A stretch of 64,000 bases of DNA from Flammulina velutipes (lineage: Eukaryota; Basidiomycota; Agaricomycetes; Agaricales; Physalacriaceae): positions 2,356,001 through 2,420,000 of the forward strand of contig CM022376.1 in NCBI GenBank assembly GCA_011800155.1, written 5' to 3'. A program made the position numbers and the translations under genes. Shown in pieces: positions 1-11,506 of the stretch. A model generated the notes under the pieces. That model worked only from the letters and a program-made list of their open reading frames with translations, had not been told where the DNA came from and did no database searches. How positions within the stretch are numbered: the first letter of the stretch is position 1; the number at the start of each line of letters is the position of its first letter.

Positions 1-1740
1 CTAGGCAGGAGAGCTCGGCCGATGTATCTTGTTGGAATCTGGGGTGACGGGCAGAACCCCCATGCAACTCAATGGGGCAAAGAAGCGAAGCAAGAGGTCG
101 ACCTGGAAGAGCCGCAGAGCAGATGAAAGCTTGTTCGAGGCCGAATGTTGGTGCGCGCTCACGGCGCGTTCGTCAGCGCTGGAACCACCGTATCACAAAT
201 CTACGCGGCAAATGGTCAGCTTAAAGAACGGTTTAACCGAGCGTACGCCGTACGGTAAACCCCTCCTGAATCTCTCCATATGGGGCGGATAATCCTCTCT
301 GCAGCCATACTCAATACTCGGCGAGTTACTTGGATCAGCTTCAGTGAAAGCGCTGGAAATCGCGGCGGGAATGAGTCTTCGTGTCAATGGTGGGAAGTGG
401 GGAAGGGAAGAATGACGCGCAGATTCGTCGGTCGCCGTCTTATACCAAGGCGCGGAGCGTGAGAACGTGAAGATGTGAAAAGCTACGCGGGGTCATGTGA
501 TGCGCGAGAACACAGTGTGGCGTCGCAAATAATATATTGTAATGTGCTGTTGAGATGATGTCCAGTAGCTACATTTAAGGCGAGAGATGTATACAATGCA
601 GATAGAAAATGGACGTGCGATGCGTGGTATACAAATTGAATAAATATTGTCTCGTTATGATCATGTAGATTCCAAGTTCTCCAGCCTTCCTCTCGTTCGT
701 CCTCGTTCCCCCACCAAGCAGTTCGCTAAAGAACGCACGGGTGGCAAATACTCGGGACGGGCGCCACGAAGGGCAGTCAGGCTTATCGCTGAGCACTGGG
801 AAGGAAATATTCGCCTCCCAGGCTCATATCTTCAGTTCCCTAAATCCCCTGCTGTCCATCCTCCCCGTACCATTGAGCTGCCACTCGTCGCCTTCGTCCT
901 CGACTTTAATCCTGACTGGAGGGACGTAGCGGCCGCCCGGTATACGAATCTTCCCCGCACTGCGCTGCTGTTTCCGCGAGAGTGGTGGGGGAGATGGAGA
1001 GGGGGAGACGGAGATGGGGGGTTCAGAGGGACAGTCGGACATGTCGCTGAGGTCTTCATCGAGGTCTAATCGCGCTTGTGAAAGTACGGTGGTTCGCGGT
1101 CGTTTGGAGAATGCGGGGGTCGAGGGTGACCTCGCGCGCTTACCGCTGGAGGAGGACGACGGGGACGACGACGGGGATGGGGACGGAGGTAGTGGAATAT
1201 CCTGGGGCTCAGGCTTCGGTGGTAGCTTCAGCTTGATCTTGGTGATTTTTGTAGGAGGTGCTTCGCGTACGCAGGGAAGTCCGGCATGTGGGCCACGGAG
1301 ATTGCGGATAGAGGAAAAGTGCTCCCAGTCGTGGTAGGCGACGTAGAGGGTCTCGCCTTCGCCGCCTTGGATAACGTAGACAAGCCCAGGCTGGACGACC
1401 TTGACGTCGCGCTCGACCATATGGGCAAAGGCGGTAAGTTCCATGTGACCGCCGTACGTCCCGTGCTCCCGCATGCCCTTGACGTAGGCTTCGACACCGC
1501 CGAACTCGTCTTCGTCGACGAAGCCTTCGTAGCGTTCGGCGTGCGTCTCCAGCCAGCTGCAGACATCCCGCCGAACATCGCCATGCCGACTCGGCGTCCC
1601 GTAGTATTGATCGCTGAGTGCCCGAAAAAGACAGTTTCCATCGCCCTTGGTGTCGGCAGCGTAGAGACCCATGGATGCTAATAGCTGGCTCAGACTAACC
1701 GTGCTGGACGTTGCGTCGCTGATTAGCTGGGCACAGGGAG
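1..1740. repeat. Segmental duplication, copy 1 (OTU gene and flank)
   Basis: This stretch matches 9293-11031 in direct orientation at a constant offset of 9292. Positions 1-388 are identical between the copies. About a dozen changes follow up to 823, about 22 in the OTU reading frame, and similarity then fades between 1740 and 1805. The left edge lies outside the window, so the full length is unknown. The right break falls inside what is exon 1 of the OTU gene in copy 2. Confidence 0.95.
824..1672 (-). CDS. OTU-domain cysteine protease, copy 1 (5'-truncated duplicate)
   Basis: A 282-aa frame beginning MGLYAADTKGDGNCLFRAL. The OTU catalytic triad is visible as Asp11 and Cys14 in KGDGNCLF and His118 in YHDWEHF, as in OTUD3-like deubiquitinases. 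A Ser/Pro-rich, charged tail follows (about residues 140-282). The start chosen is the ATG at 1672. In copy 2 this ATG is internal, and translation begins in an upstream Lys-rich exon. Here the exon-2 acceptor is still present at about 1727, but exon 1 is lost: a 10-nt deletion relative to copy 2 shifts its frame, and homology ends near 1805. The protein is identical to the same part of copy 2. It presumably removes ubiquitin, by family. Expression is uncertain because the native promoter and exon 1 are missing. Confidence 0.75.
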   Translation of the reverse strand: MGLYAADTKGDGNCLFRALSDQYYGTPSRHGDVRRDVCSWLETHAERYEGFVDEDEFGGVEAYVKGMREHGTYGGHMELTAFAHMVERDVKVVQPGLVYVIQGGEGETLYVAYHDWEHFSSIRNLRGPHAGLPCVREAPPTKITKIKLKLPPKPEPQDIPLPPSPSPSSSPSSSSSGKRARSPSTPAFSKRPRTTVLSQARLDLDEDLSDMSDCPSEPPISVSPSPSPPPLSRKQQRSAGKIRIPGGRYVPPVRIKVEDEGDEWQLNGTGRMDSRGFRELKI

Positions 1741-1805
1741 GTCAGCAGCACCCAGGCGAATCGCGTACCCTGAGCTGAGCGTATTCCGCTTTCCTGGACG
1801 ACGCG

Positions 1806-2080
1806 TCGAGACATGGTTGAGAGAGGTGAGACAAGGCTGTGCTTATGTAATCCCAGACTCTGGTGATCAAGTTCGACCAACGTCTGTTTTTCTCACGATT
1901 TTTCGAAGTATGCGTTTCTTCAACCGTTCTATTCTTTGTAAGAGGCGCGCAGTCACGTGATGTGACCGCGCGCCCAAGGCTTAGCTATTACTACTCTATA
2001 CTACTGTAGCTAGAATAGATAACTCGGAGCGGGAGAATGAGAGGAGCCATGAGAAAGAGTGAGCGGTCAATAATGAGTAG
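1806..2080. other. No gene seen
   Basis: Sequence between the end of the OTU duplication and the first degenerate repeat. It lacks the Lys-rich exon present at the equivalent place next to OTU copy 2. I see no convincing coding sequence. Confidence 0.5.
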
Positions 2081-2314
2081 GTCATACCTCACAGCAACGG
2101 TGGTCAGCTTCGATGTTGGATGGCACGACTACAAGAAAGAACATGTGAGAAAGAGTAAAAAGTCGGGAATGAGGAGCTCACCGCTACGGAGGTCAGGCTT
2201 TCGACGTCGGATAGCAAAACAGCCCCGAAAGAACCCATGAGTAGAGGCAATAATACATGGAAAGGAGTGAGACATCGCAGGTGTTACCTCACGGCGACAA
2301 AAGTTGGACGTGGC
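2081..2314. repeat. Three degenerate units of about 100 bp
   Basis: Related blocks start at about 2081, 2174 and 2281. Each has a form of ctcac-gc-acgg followed by a form of cgacgtcgga. On the minus strand each block resembles a short exon end followed by a donor-like GTGAG or GGTAA and a pyrimidine-rich tract. This suggests an old tandem duplication of an exon-intron unit. No open frame spans them. Confidence 0.55.
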
Positions 2315-2639
2315 AGAGAACATAGTGGTACAAAAGAGAGAGTGGTCATACCCTGACAATGGACCACGTCCATGCAGGGAAACAAGACGGAGAACGGGCA
2401 AATCATTGCGCTTTCTTCCTGTTCTCCCACGCTTGCGGTATTCATCCGTACCATCACGTACACCCCAAATCTTCCGTCGTCTTCACGACTATCGCCACCT
2501 CAGACGGGAAACAGCTAAGTTGTCTTTTTAGCCGTCAAAGCCACACTGACTTTACTCTCAAGTTATGCTCAAACTGTTTGATGCTTTGTTCTCTGTCAGT
2601 CGCCTGCCTCTTCAACCTCCTCTTAACTGACTTTGAACT

Positions 2640-5600
2640 GTCCTAGTTCCACAACTTGGACGACGGTTGATGCCTAGACCAAATCCGCAGCGGCCAGGTC
2701 AGGGAATTCACCAATCTTCCTTTTCTCACTAACATTACCAAAGGTCACACTATGCGTCCTCAACAACCTTCATCCTATGTCTACCATGTCCCTCCAGATC
2801 CACTGTCATACAAGTTGTCGCTACCATGGTTTGGTCCTTGGTGAGTCATACATTCTGTTCTAATCTCTTCTCAACACGAGCTATGCGCTCCATAGGACAT
2901 TGACGTGGACGGACCAGTTTTGTATGCACACTTCGTGGTTCAAATACCTTTTTGGATACTTTTCCACTCGCGCCAGGTCACAGTATTGTGATTTTGCTTC
3001 TTCTCCTCGGAACTCCAGCGGAAACATTGGTGGAAGCGCTTAAAGTCAGGCGCGTCAAGCTCTTCAATAGTGGGAATATTGCGGATTTGGTTGATTTTTC
3101 TCCGTGCAGGTAAGTCATGCATTCTTTTCCAAGCTTACAGTCCTTGACGTCTTCTCAACCACTTCATAGGACATTGACTGCCCATTACGGACCACCAATT
3201 CCGACGGCGGGAGGTTGCTTGCCGCGAGGCTCAAAGCCGACCTCATCGTCTGAACGCAACATTCCTTACTCACTCACGGCGTCTACTAGGTCGGTGGAAT
3301 CACCTATTTTCCTTTACTTGCTAACATTGCTGAAGTTCGGACTATACATCCTTGGCGCATTCGGTCAAATGGCTGCCAACCAAGTTTTCATTATCATGTT
3401 CATTCTCTTGCAAGTCCTCAACAAGTCCGTACGACGTCGACGGACTATCACCCTGCGCTTCAAATACCCTTTCCAATTTTACTGGGATACCATTTCACTC
3501 CTTCTCCTAGGTGAACTGACAATAATGTCGGTGGAATGGTTGCGCTTAAAGTCAGGCACTTCGAGCTCTGAACGGATGATAGGTATCGCCGCTAGTGGAG
3601 ATGCTGCTCACCGTCCCTTCTTCTTGTCGAGCTCGTCGTGCAGCCTTCTTGAACGTGGTCACATCAGAACGTATGCGGAATCCGCCAATGGGATGTGGTG
3701 CGTCGTTCCTTTCATTCCCCTGATCTTCGTTGTTAAACCCAATCATAGAGGCCGCCGAAGCACTTGAACCCCGAATATCATCATCCCTGGCTCACGGGAA
3801 TATTCGCCGCGAGCCTCGAGCTCTTTTCTCAGGTATTTCATCTTACTCATTTCCGTGGGACGTCGAGGCTGAAGACTTTCCGTCCGTTTCCGCGCAACGT
3901 CAGGAATTCGACGATCTATTCGGTGGCTATCGTCAACGACATTTATACATTGTTTTCGGAAAAACTCACACAAAAGCTGGAATGCTCGCGCCGGAGTGTC
4001 GTGTATTGGGTGCGTCAAATTTATTGCTCGATTTCATCCCTCTCTCACGTTTCATTAGACCTACCTTTCTCAGTAACGCACTTGCTTCCAGCTCTTCACT
4101 GCTGTCCGTCATGCCACCTTTGTTTCGGCGGAGGTACATTCTCTTAGGGTACGGACCTTGATACTGTACACTACACTCATTCCGTAAAGACTGATTCTTA
4201 TGTTACGCTTCACAATGCCAATCACGCCGTTCGTTTCATTTCATCAGGGTGTTCATATTTCAAGGATGTGTATATCCTAGTATACTGTTCGACACAATGT
4301 AGACTACTTTTAAATGATATATCTTTAAAAGCATTGAAATTCTCTTGTAAAAACATGTACTGTATACACGAGAGAGTATCAAAGAGACGGCGGCTGTTTT
4401 TACATATGAGCCTGAAAAATGCCACATCTACTTAATGCTGAACGCTTCGTTCAAGGTCCCCGTCCCATGGCGCCAAGTAGTTTCGTGTTCCATTCAACCC
4501 TGTTTGATGGTCGCACAACGTCGGATTGGTGTCCGCGCAACGTCGGATTAGTGTCCAGAAGAGTAAATATCATCCCGCATCCGTGCTCACTGGAATATGG
4601 TCGAAATAAGTACAACCTCAATATTCTTGTCCAATGCATGCAAATATTACTGATATAAATACACCAAAGCATTGTTTCCGAGCAGGACTTATCCAAAAAC
4701 ACACGGCGAACGGCCGCAAAATAGTAAATACTGCCCAAGTCCATTTTTCGCTTGGAACTGTCTTTCTTTCGACTCTCCGCACTCTGGATTCAATGGTATA
4801 TTACATTTATCCGCCCAAATATCAATTCCCGACAATCTCCGAACTAAGAGACACGTCCCGACACGTCAACTTGAAGTCGACGAGGATTGGACCCTGTTTG
4901 AACAATCTTATCGCATCAATAGCGTGGCAATGACGCATCTGCGCTGCTATCTCTCTCGCTTTCATCGTCCTCGCCATTTCTCTCGCTCAGTCTTTCTTGG
5001 AACCCTTCAGGGCTCTGTATACTTCCTTCGGATATACTTGGATCGTGTAAATCTGTCTTTTTGCGCGCTCTGGGACGTATCTTGCTTTTCTGGGAAAAGC
5101 GCGTACGATGACTTTGGCACTCGGGAACCTCTGTTGCTACGGCGGAACAATCTCGTATAACATGTTACTTTGATGCTTATCTTCTGGAGCCGGACGAGAA
5201 GCTTGGAAGGACGAGGTATGCCGAATTTGCGCAATTAGCCTTGCAGGATAACGCTGTCTTCGTCCGTTCAAGCGGTCGCTAGCGACGATTCACCCTGTCA
5301 GGGTCTTGGAGAATATCAGCGGCGATTACGTCTAGAGGGCACTGGGCCCGCTCGAACGGTGGAAGCTAGAACGAAAGGATGAGGAGGAGAACTGCTGGGA
5401 AACGTCGATTCGACGTTACCTTTCGCAGGAATACGTTGGTAGACTCAATGGTAGGTCGTCTACCATTACTTCCCTCAACTTCAGCTAACCGCAAAGTCCA
5501 AGGTGTCCAGCGGAAAGATGAATATAGCTCATTTCGATCTGGCCGAAATTCCAGATCTCCGCGTCTTGGAATCGTTCTGGGCGGCCGATCGTTTATTCGC
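2640..5600 (+). repeat. Decayed intron-rich sequence with internal tandem duplication
   Basis: I find no intact gene here. Blocks repeat in order at offsets of about 505-590 bp: the block at 2727 recurs at 3318, the block at 2941-3050 (caaataccc, later cgcttaaagtcaggc) recurs at 3461-3575, and a catagGACATTGAC block near 2890 recurs near 3170. Several pieces look like fungal introns, with CTAAC 10-20 nt before a YAG, but flanking frames do not join into one protein. The part from 4200 to 5600 shows nothing recognisable. It is best read as remains of a tandemly duplicated, multi-intron gene. Confidence 0.45.
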
Positions 5601-5660
5601 AAGTCTCCTTGAAACGTTTGATGACCTGTGTAAACGGATTTTCATCCGCCGTATTTTGGG

Positions 5661-5668
5661 TATATAAG
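5661..5668 (+). promoter_or_regulatory. TATA box
   Basis: TATATAAG about 105 bp before an ATG at 5774, followed by a CT-rich stretch typical of fungal leaders. Confidence 0.5.
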
Positions 5669-7209
5669 ATGGAGGGATTTGGAGGAGAAGGTCATCAGCT
5701 CGACTGAGTCTTTCTCTTCTCCTCCTCAGTGTCCTATCTTTCTCTCTCTCACTTTTCTATACTTCTGTCAACGATGCGCGAATATCGAGACGACCAGTCC
5801 GACGCACTGCACCACTCGCGTCACGATGTGTCGTAAGTGCGTGACATTCAACTTGCCTCTTACCATCATCACCTCTAACGCTTACGGTTCAGACGAACCT
5901 TCCCAGCAATGCTACGCTTTCGACGACCTCGCGATTTGGATATTATAGTTGGTGTGTTACAAAAACATAGCATTCTCATTTCCGTACTGACTCTTTGCTA
6001 CCTCTAGATCGACGCGCTAACGATTTCGCACCGACGTCCCCTCCGGAAGGTAACCAAACCGAGCCCTAGCGATATGAACATGGTAAGTCCCCTTCAACGT
6101 CCGTTACTACCGCCTTTCTAACGTTTTCGATATAGACACCTTCCAACGATACACGGACATGCACTATGCGACGAGCCTTCGAGCCTTCAAGAGGCATTTG
6201 GAAATCCCAAGTCTCATTGGAAAGAGGTAAAGACAAAGGGTTATCCACGGTACGGTGAGTTGTATGCCTGTCCAATGCGACATTAGTATTTGACGTATCT
6301 TCATCCTAGTTGCATGCCAAACGAGCCAACATCGTCAAACCCGCAGCTTGCCCTCAAAGGAAGCGTTACCCGCACTCAACCAACACGGAATCTATATGTT
6401 GCCTTTAGCCCGTCGCCCAAGGTGTGTTTCTGTTCGTTCAACCCGAGCGCCGCTAATTTTCAACATGTCCTTTAGATATGTTCAACGCCTCAGGCAAGCT
6501 GTCTGGCGACTCAAAGACCCTTACCCCAATGCTAGGGAGTCGAACGGATAGCCACGTCTTCAATGGAACGGCGCTTGTCGAGCCGTATGGTAAGTCGCTC
6601 CTCAGCTCGCTGCTTGGATACGAATTGTACTTACCTTTGCTCTTATCACCCTAGGGATTTTTGTATCTCTATGCGACGTCCTTATAGCCGATTCCCTACC
6701 CTTCAACATGTCGCCTTGAGTCCGCAAAGCAATCCGTCCGTGCGCCACACATGGACCCGTTTTGACGGAATTTCAAACCCGCCTGGACGGCTTGTCGACG
6801 TACTAGGTCACTGGAGTATACGTTTAAGGAGTTGTATTGACGTATCTAACCTCCCGTTAGAGGTATTTTTTGCCCTCCTTTGACCCGAGCGCCCCGTTGA
6901 CTCGGTCTTTTCAGTTTCGTTCAAAACTCGTCGCGGACCCTCCAGCATGTATATAAAGCTGACGACGACACTAATACGTCTAAAGGAATGCCGTTATGGC
7001 CTTTGATGCAAGCCGCAGGCAAGTTTTCCTAACGTCTTCATTTAACCGACACTAACATAATTTTACCAGTTCAACTCGAGAGGCGACCAATCAATGTAAA
7101 CCGCAAGACGACTCTCACGGTATGCAAGCGCCGCTACTGAAGCTCTCAATAGAGCGTCAAACGTGAAGGTTATTGCCTGCGATGTTTACGACGAATGTCC
7201 ATTCATGTT

Positions 7210-8560
7210 GACCAACTCGTCCCTACGGACTCTGGGTTTGCAGGTGTAACGATGTCTATATTGTTGCGTGAGTACGCTTCACATTACATTCTACCTCTGC
7301 TAACGTCGCCTTAGGGTTTACTAACATTGGATTCCGATACGGATGAAATGAGGCTAGGCTTTTCATTACGACTTCACGTACCGACTGATGCGTGCAACGT
7401 TGTGCGTAGCCTTTCATTTCGCGTTTCTATGCTGCTAAGCTAACGGTGTCTTAGTTTTCGGTGGAAGTGAAGGCTAACGGCAAGACTTGGGTGAATTATG
7501 AGCTCGAGGAAAGGGCGAGTAACGGGCAAGATCGACATTGGCTCCCCGCATTATCGCTGGTCTAGGTACCATGTACCCTCCTCCGTAATCGTCGCCGTCG
7601 CACGACGTGGCCAACACCTGGCTTTCGCCAGGCTATTCGGCCTTGCCGAATTGGCCACTCTGTGCAACGGGGGACGATCGAACAGTGTGAGTTATATGTT
7701 CTCTTTTCTGGTGAAAGCATTGTTGACCTTTGGTAGGTATCTGCTAACGTGCGGGAAACACGTTCAAATCGATGTAAGTGTTCTTTGTATGTTGACGGTT
7801 TCGTTCATTGACGGTCTACGCAGTCATTTACAATGTGTTCAAGGGTGCAGAGTCGACAGCTAGGATTCCGGCGCCTATCGAAGTCGTCTTGACCAACTCG
7901 TCGCTGCGGACTCGCACGTTTAACGATGTCTAGATTGTCGCGTGAGTAACCTTCATCTTGTATTTTAACTTCTGCTAACGTCGTCTTAAGTTTTCTCAAC
8001 GTTAGATTCCGAAACGACGGCTAGGTTTTCGCGCCGAACGATGCATGTAGTAACGTCGTGAGTAGCCTCTTATCCCATGTGTTATCTCTATGCTAACATT
8101 ATCTTAGTTCTCGTCGAAATGTCAGCTCGCGGGAAGGCAAGCGGTCAGGAACTTTAGAACAGCATTGGCATCCCGCGTTCTCGTTGGTCGACGCACCGTC
8201 CCGTCTCCCCCGTCGTCGTCGTCGACGTCGCACGACGTAGCCAACACCTGGCTTACGCCAGGCTATTCGGCCTTGCCGAATTGGCTACTTTGTGCAACGG
8301 GGACATCGTGCACGCTCATACTGTGTGAGTTATGTATCCTCTTTTCCTATGAATACACTACTAACCTTTCACTTAGAACATAGATATGCACTTTAATACC
8401 TCGCGATACAAGCCCGCGCACGGGCAGGACGAGACGTTCGAAGTGAATGTAAATTATATCTGCATGTTGATCGTTTCACCCATTGAAGACCTACGTAGGC
8501 GCTTGCAAAGTAAAGTCAACGTTAGCGGGCGTAGATAGTCGACTGGACTTTGTTTTGACT
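7210..8560 (+). repeat. Two diverged tandem units of about 630-680 bp
   Basis: Unit A (about 7210-7870) and unit B (about 7891-8560) share the same order of landmarks. These are gaccaactcgtc (7210 and 7891), an intron-like ctaacgtcg..ttag, a second intron-like piece, cacgacgt followed by a double hairpin (7601 and 8231), GTGTGAGTTAT (7685 and 8323), and gttga before a ctacg.ag end (7791 and 8466). Offsets range from 630 to 681, so both units have gained or lost bases since duplication. Confidence 0.8.
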
Positions 8561-9292
8561 TTTGTATACCTTTTTTGTATTCGAACTCTGATTGGGATAA
8601 GCACACGATATCGCGAGAGGCGTATGTGTGTCTTTAAGCCGGAGAGCCTCTGCACGATTTCGCATAGAAGTCTTGAATGCGCGGCTTACCCGCATTGTTA
8701 TTGCCCATTACAGAGGTGTAGGTAGAGAATAAGAACGTCTATACAATGTTTTCACTACAATTCCATAATTCCATGATACATTCACTATCAAGTTTGAATG
8801 AAATGCATCGATTGATATTGCTGTCTACATCTAATCTACAGTATATACAACTTGCGCGATCGCCTCAACTTGAACTGCCGTTGTGCTATGCATTGAAAAG
8901 GTCCCCTCGTGCGCCATTTCCAAACCGTCGCCGTCGATGTCCGTCTTCGTTACATGCGTCGTTAGCAAGCTTGCGAAACGTGAGCGTCCATCATCCTGTT
9001 CGCGGACTGATGGGCAGCCACGGAGGAGAATGCTTGAACCGATCGAGCTGACATGATGTGGCGGCGCGCTCCGGACGAACCATCTAAAGATCGGCGGATG
9101 GCTAAGCGTTCTCGAAGTGAGCTAGAGTGACGGCTGAAGATTGAAGAACAGCAGTCCTCCTGGAAGTTGTGCAGTTGAGAACACTGGATAGAGACCGTTA
9201 TCGACGCAATCACTATAGAGAAAACAAACGCACGCACGGTAAAAAAATAGAGTCTTCCTCCACTGAATAGCGCGGAGAGTTGGCAGAGGCCC
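8561..9292. other. No gene seen
   Basis: AT-richer sequence after the tandem units. I see no convincing frame, intron or RNA. The direct duplication (copy 2) starts at its right end. Confidence 0.5.
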
Positions 9293-11031
9293 CTAGGCAG
9301 GAGAGCTCGGCCGATGTATCTTGTTGGAATCTGGGGTGACGGGCAGAACCCCCATGCAACTCAATGGGGCAAAGAAGCGAAGCAAGAGGTCGACCTGGAA
9401 GAGCCGCAGAGCAGATGAAAGCTTGTTCGAGGCCGAATGTTGGTGCGCGCTCACGGCGCGTTCGTCAGCGCTGGAACCACCGTATCACAAATCTACGCGG
9501 CAAATGGTCAGCTTAAAGAACGGTTTAACCGAGCGTACGCCGTACGGTAAACCCCTCCTGAATCTCTCCATATGGGGCGGATAATCCTCTCTGCAGCCAT
9601 ACTCAATACTCGGCGAGTTACTTGGATCAGCTTCAGTGAAAGCGCTGGAAATCGCGGCGGGAATGAGTCTTCGTGTCAATGGTGGGAGGTGGGGAAGGGA
9701 AGAATGACGCGAAGATTCGTCGGTCGCCGTCTTATAGCAAGGCGCGGAGCGTGAGAACGTGAAGATGTGAAAAGCTACGCGGGGTCATGTGATGCGTGAG
9801 AACACAGTGTGGCGTCGCAAATAATATATTGTAATGTGCTGTTGAGATGATGTCCAGTAGCTACATTTAAGGCGAAGAATGTATACAATGCAGATAGAAA
9901 ATGGACGTGCGATGCGTGGTATACAAATTGAATAGATATTGTCTCGTTATGATCATGTAGATTCCAAGTTCTCCAGCCTTCCTCTCGTTCGTCCTCGTCC
10001 CCCCACCAGGCGGTTCGTTAAAGAACGCACGGGTGGCAAATACTCGGGACGGGCGCCACGAAGGGCAGTCAGGCTTATCGCTGAGCACTGGGAAGGAAAT
10101 ATTCGCCTCCCAGGTTCATATCTTCAGTTCCCTAAATCCCCTGCTGTCCATCCTCCCCGTACCGTTGAGCTGCCACTCGTCGCCTTCGTCCTCGACTTTA
10201 ATCCTGACTGGAGGGACGTAGCGGCCGCCCGGTATACGAATCTTCCCCGCACTGCGTTGCTGTTTCCGCGAGAGTGGTGGGGGAGATGGAGAGGGGGAGA
10301 CGGAGATGGGGGGTTCAGAGGGACAGTCGGACATGTCGCTGAGGTCTTCGTCGAGGTCTAGTCGCGCTTGTGAAAGTACGGTGGTTCGGGGTCGTTTGGA
10401 GAATGCGGGGGTCGACGGTGACCTCGCACGCTTACCGCTGGAGGACGACGATGGGGACGACGACGGGGATGGGGACGGAGGTAGTGGAATGTCCTGGGGC
10501 TCAGGTTTCGGTGGTAGCTTCAGCTTGATCTTGGTAATTTTAGTAGGAGGTGCTTCGCGTACGCAGGGAAGTCCGGCATGTGGGCCACGGAGATTGCGAA
10601 TAGAAGAAAAGTGCTCCCAGTCGTGGTAGGCGACGTAGAGCGTCTCGCCCTCGCCGCCTTGGATAACGTAGACAAGCCCAGGCTGGACGACCTTGACGTC
10701 GCGCTCGACCATATGGGCAAAGGCGGTAAGTTCCATGTGACCGCCGTACGTCCCGTGCTCCCGCATGCCCTTGACGTAGGCTTCGACGCCGCCGAACTCG
10801 TCCTCGTCAACGAAACCTTCGTAGCGTTCGGCGTGCGTCTCCAGCCAGCTGCAGACATCCCGCCGAACATCGCCATGCCGACTCGGCGTCCCGTAGTATT
10901 GATCGCTGAGAGCCCGAAAAAGACAGTTTCCATCGCCCTTGGTGTCGGCAGCGTAGAGACCCATGGATGCTAATAGCTGGCTCAGACTAACCGTGCTGGA
11001 CGTTGCGTCGCTGATTAGCTGAGCACAGGGA
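9293..11031. repeat. Segmental duplication, copy 2 (OTU gene and flank)
   Basis: This matches 1-1740 in direct orientation. Copy 2 adjoins the complete first exon of the OTU gene and the divergent promoter shared with the Shp1 gene. It is therefore likely the original locus, with copy 1 a 5'-truncated derivative. Confidence 0.9.
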
Positions 11032-11188
11032 TGTTAGTAGCGCCCAGGCAAAAATATGCATCGCGCACCCTGCCCTTGTTCGAGCTGCGCGTATTCCGCT
11101 TTCCTGCACGTCGCCCGCCGCCGTTGGCATCGTCGTCCTTTCGTTTTGCTTTCTTACCGACGTTTCTTGCTTTGCCGGGCTTGCCCAT
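10116..11188 (-). CDS. OTU-domain cysteine protease (deubiquitinase-like), copy 2
   Basis: Complement of 10116-11018 and 11069-11188 gives 340 aa. Exon 1 encodes a very basic 40-aa N-terminus (MGKPGKARNVGKK). A 50-nt intron follows, with GTGCGC, a CTAAC branch site and CTCAG. Exon 2 carries the OTU fold, with catalytic Asp69 and Cys72 in KGDGNCLF and His176 in YHDWEHF. A Pro/Ser-rich charged tail with a KRARS basic patch makes up the C-terminal 140 residues. The layout fits OTUD3-like deubiquitinases of fungi. It is transcribed away from the Shp1 gene across a promoter of about 320 bp. Copy 1 at 824-1672 encodes an identical catalytic part and tail. Confidence 0.9.
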
Positions 11189-11296
11189 CGTCGTGATGGA
11201 AGTAATGATCAACGCCAACTCAATGACCCCGGAGTCCCAGGACCAGGCCCCGAGACACCCTAATCGGTGATGACGCCTGCTTCTGCTTCCGCTTAG

Positions 11297-11304
11297 TGTG
11301 GCGC
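11297..11304 (+). promoter_or_regulatory. TGTGGCGC motif in divergent promoter
   Basis: One of two copies of the recurrent 8-mer family in this promoter; the other is the reverse complement ACGCCACA at 11393-11400. They lie between the starts of OTU copy 2 and the Shp1 gene. The same 8-mer recurs through the window. Confidence 0.4.
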
Positions 11305-11506
11305 AGACAGTGTCACAGGCACACCTGTCTATCGTATAAACGTGGAATAGACATAAAAAATACTCGAGGAATACTTGGAAATATTCCCCTGTACGCCACA
11401 TCGGTCAAACCCTAACCTCAAGCACACCGTGGGAAGCGCCTATTCATGACGCGTCCAATCCTTCGCCACGTCCTGCCTCTTGCCATCATCTACAACGACG
11501 TGAAGC

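Larger units (their letters stand above)
5661..8560 (+). pseudogene. Possible decayed multi-intron gene with TATA box
   Basis: A TATATAAG at 5661-5668 is followed by a CT-rich leader and an ATG at 5774. At least eight good intron-like segments follow, for example 5833-5892 and the ones starting near 6078, 6590, 7270 and 7930. Most have CTAAC branch sites and YAG ends. Exon pieces look protein-like, but I could not join them into one open frame: the frame that passes one intron is closed at the next. The product is not recognised. Fragments such as VLTNSSLRT and HDVANTWL occur twice. The region may be a pseudogene, or a real gene whose exons I have misjudged. Confidence 0.3.

Noticed and set aside
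647..1069. A 140-aa open frame on the plus strand opposite the OTU gene
   Set aside because: It is the shadow of the Ser/Pro-rich OTU tail and its flank; it differs between the two copies by replacement changes, while the OTU frame does not.
4672..5160. A 162-aa plus-strand open frame
   Set aside because: No good codon pattern, no domain, and it lies in low-GC decayed sequence; likely chance.
1..11031. The OTU duplication as an assembly artefact
   Set aside because: The copies differ at more than 30 positions with a clear coding bias, and have unrelated upstream sequence.
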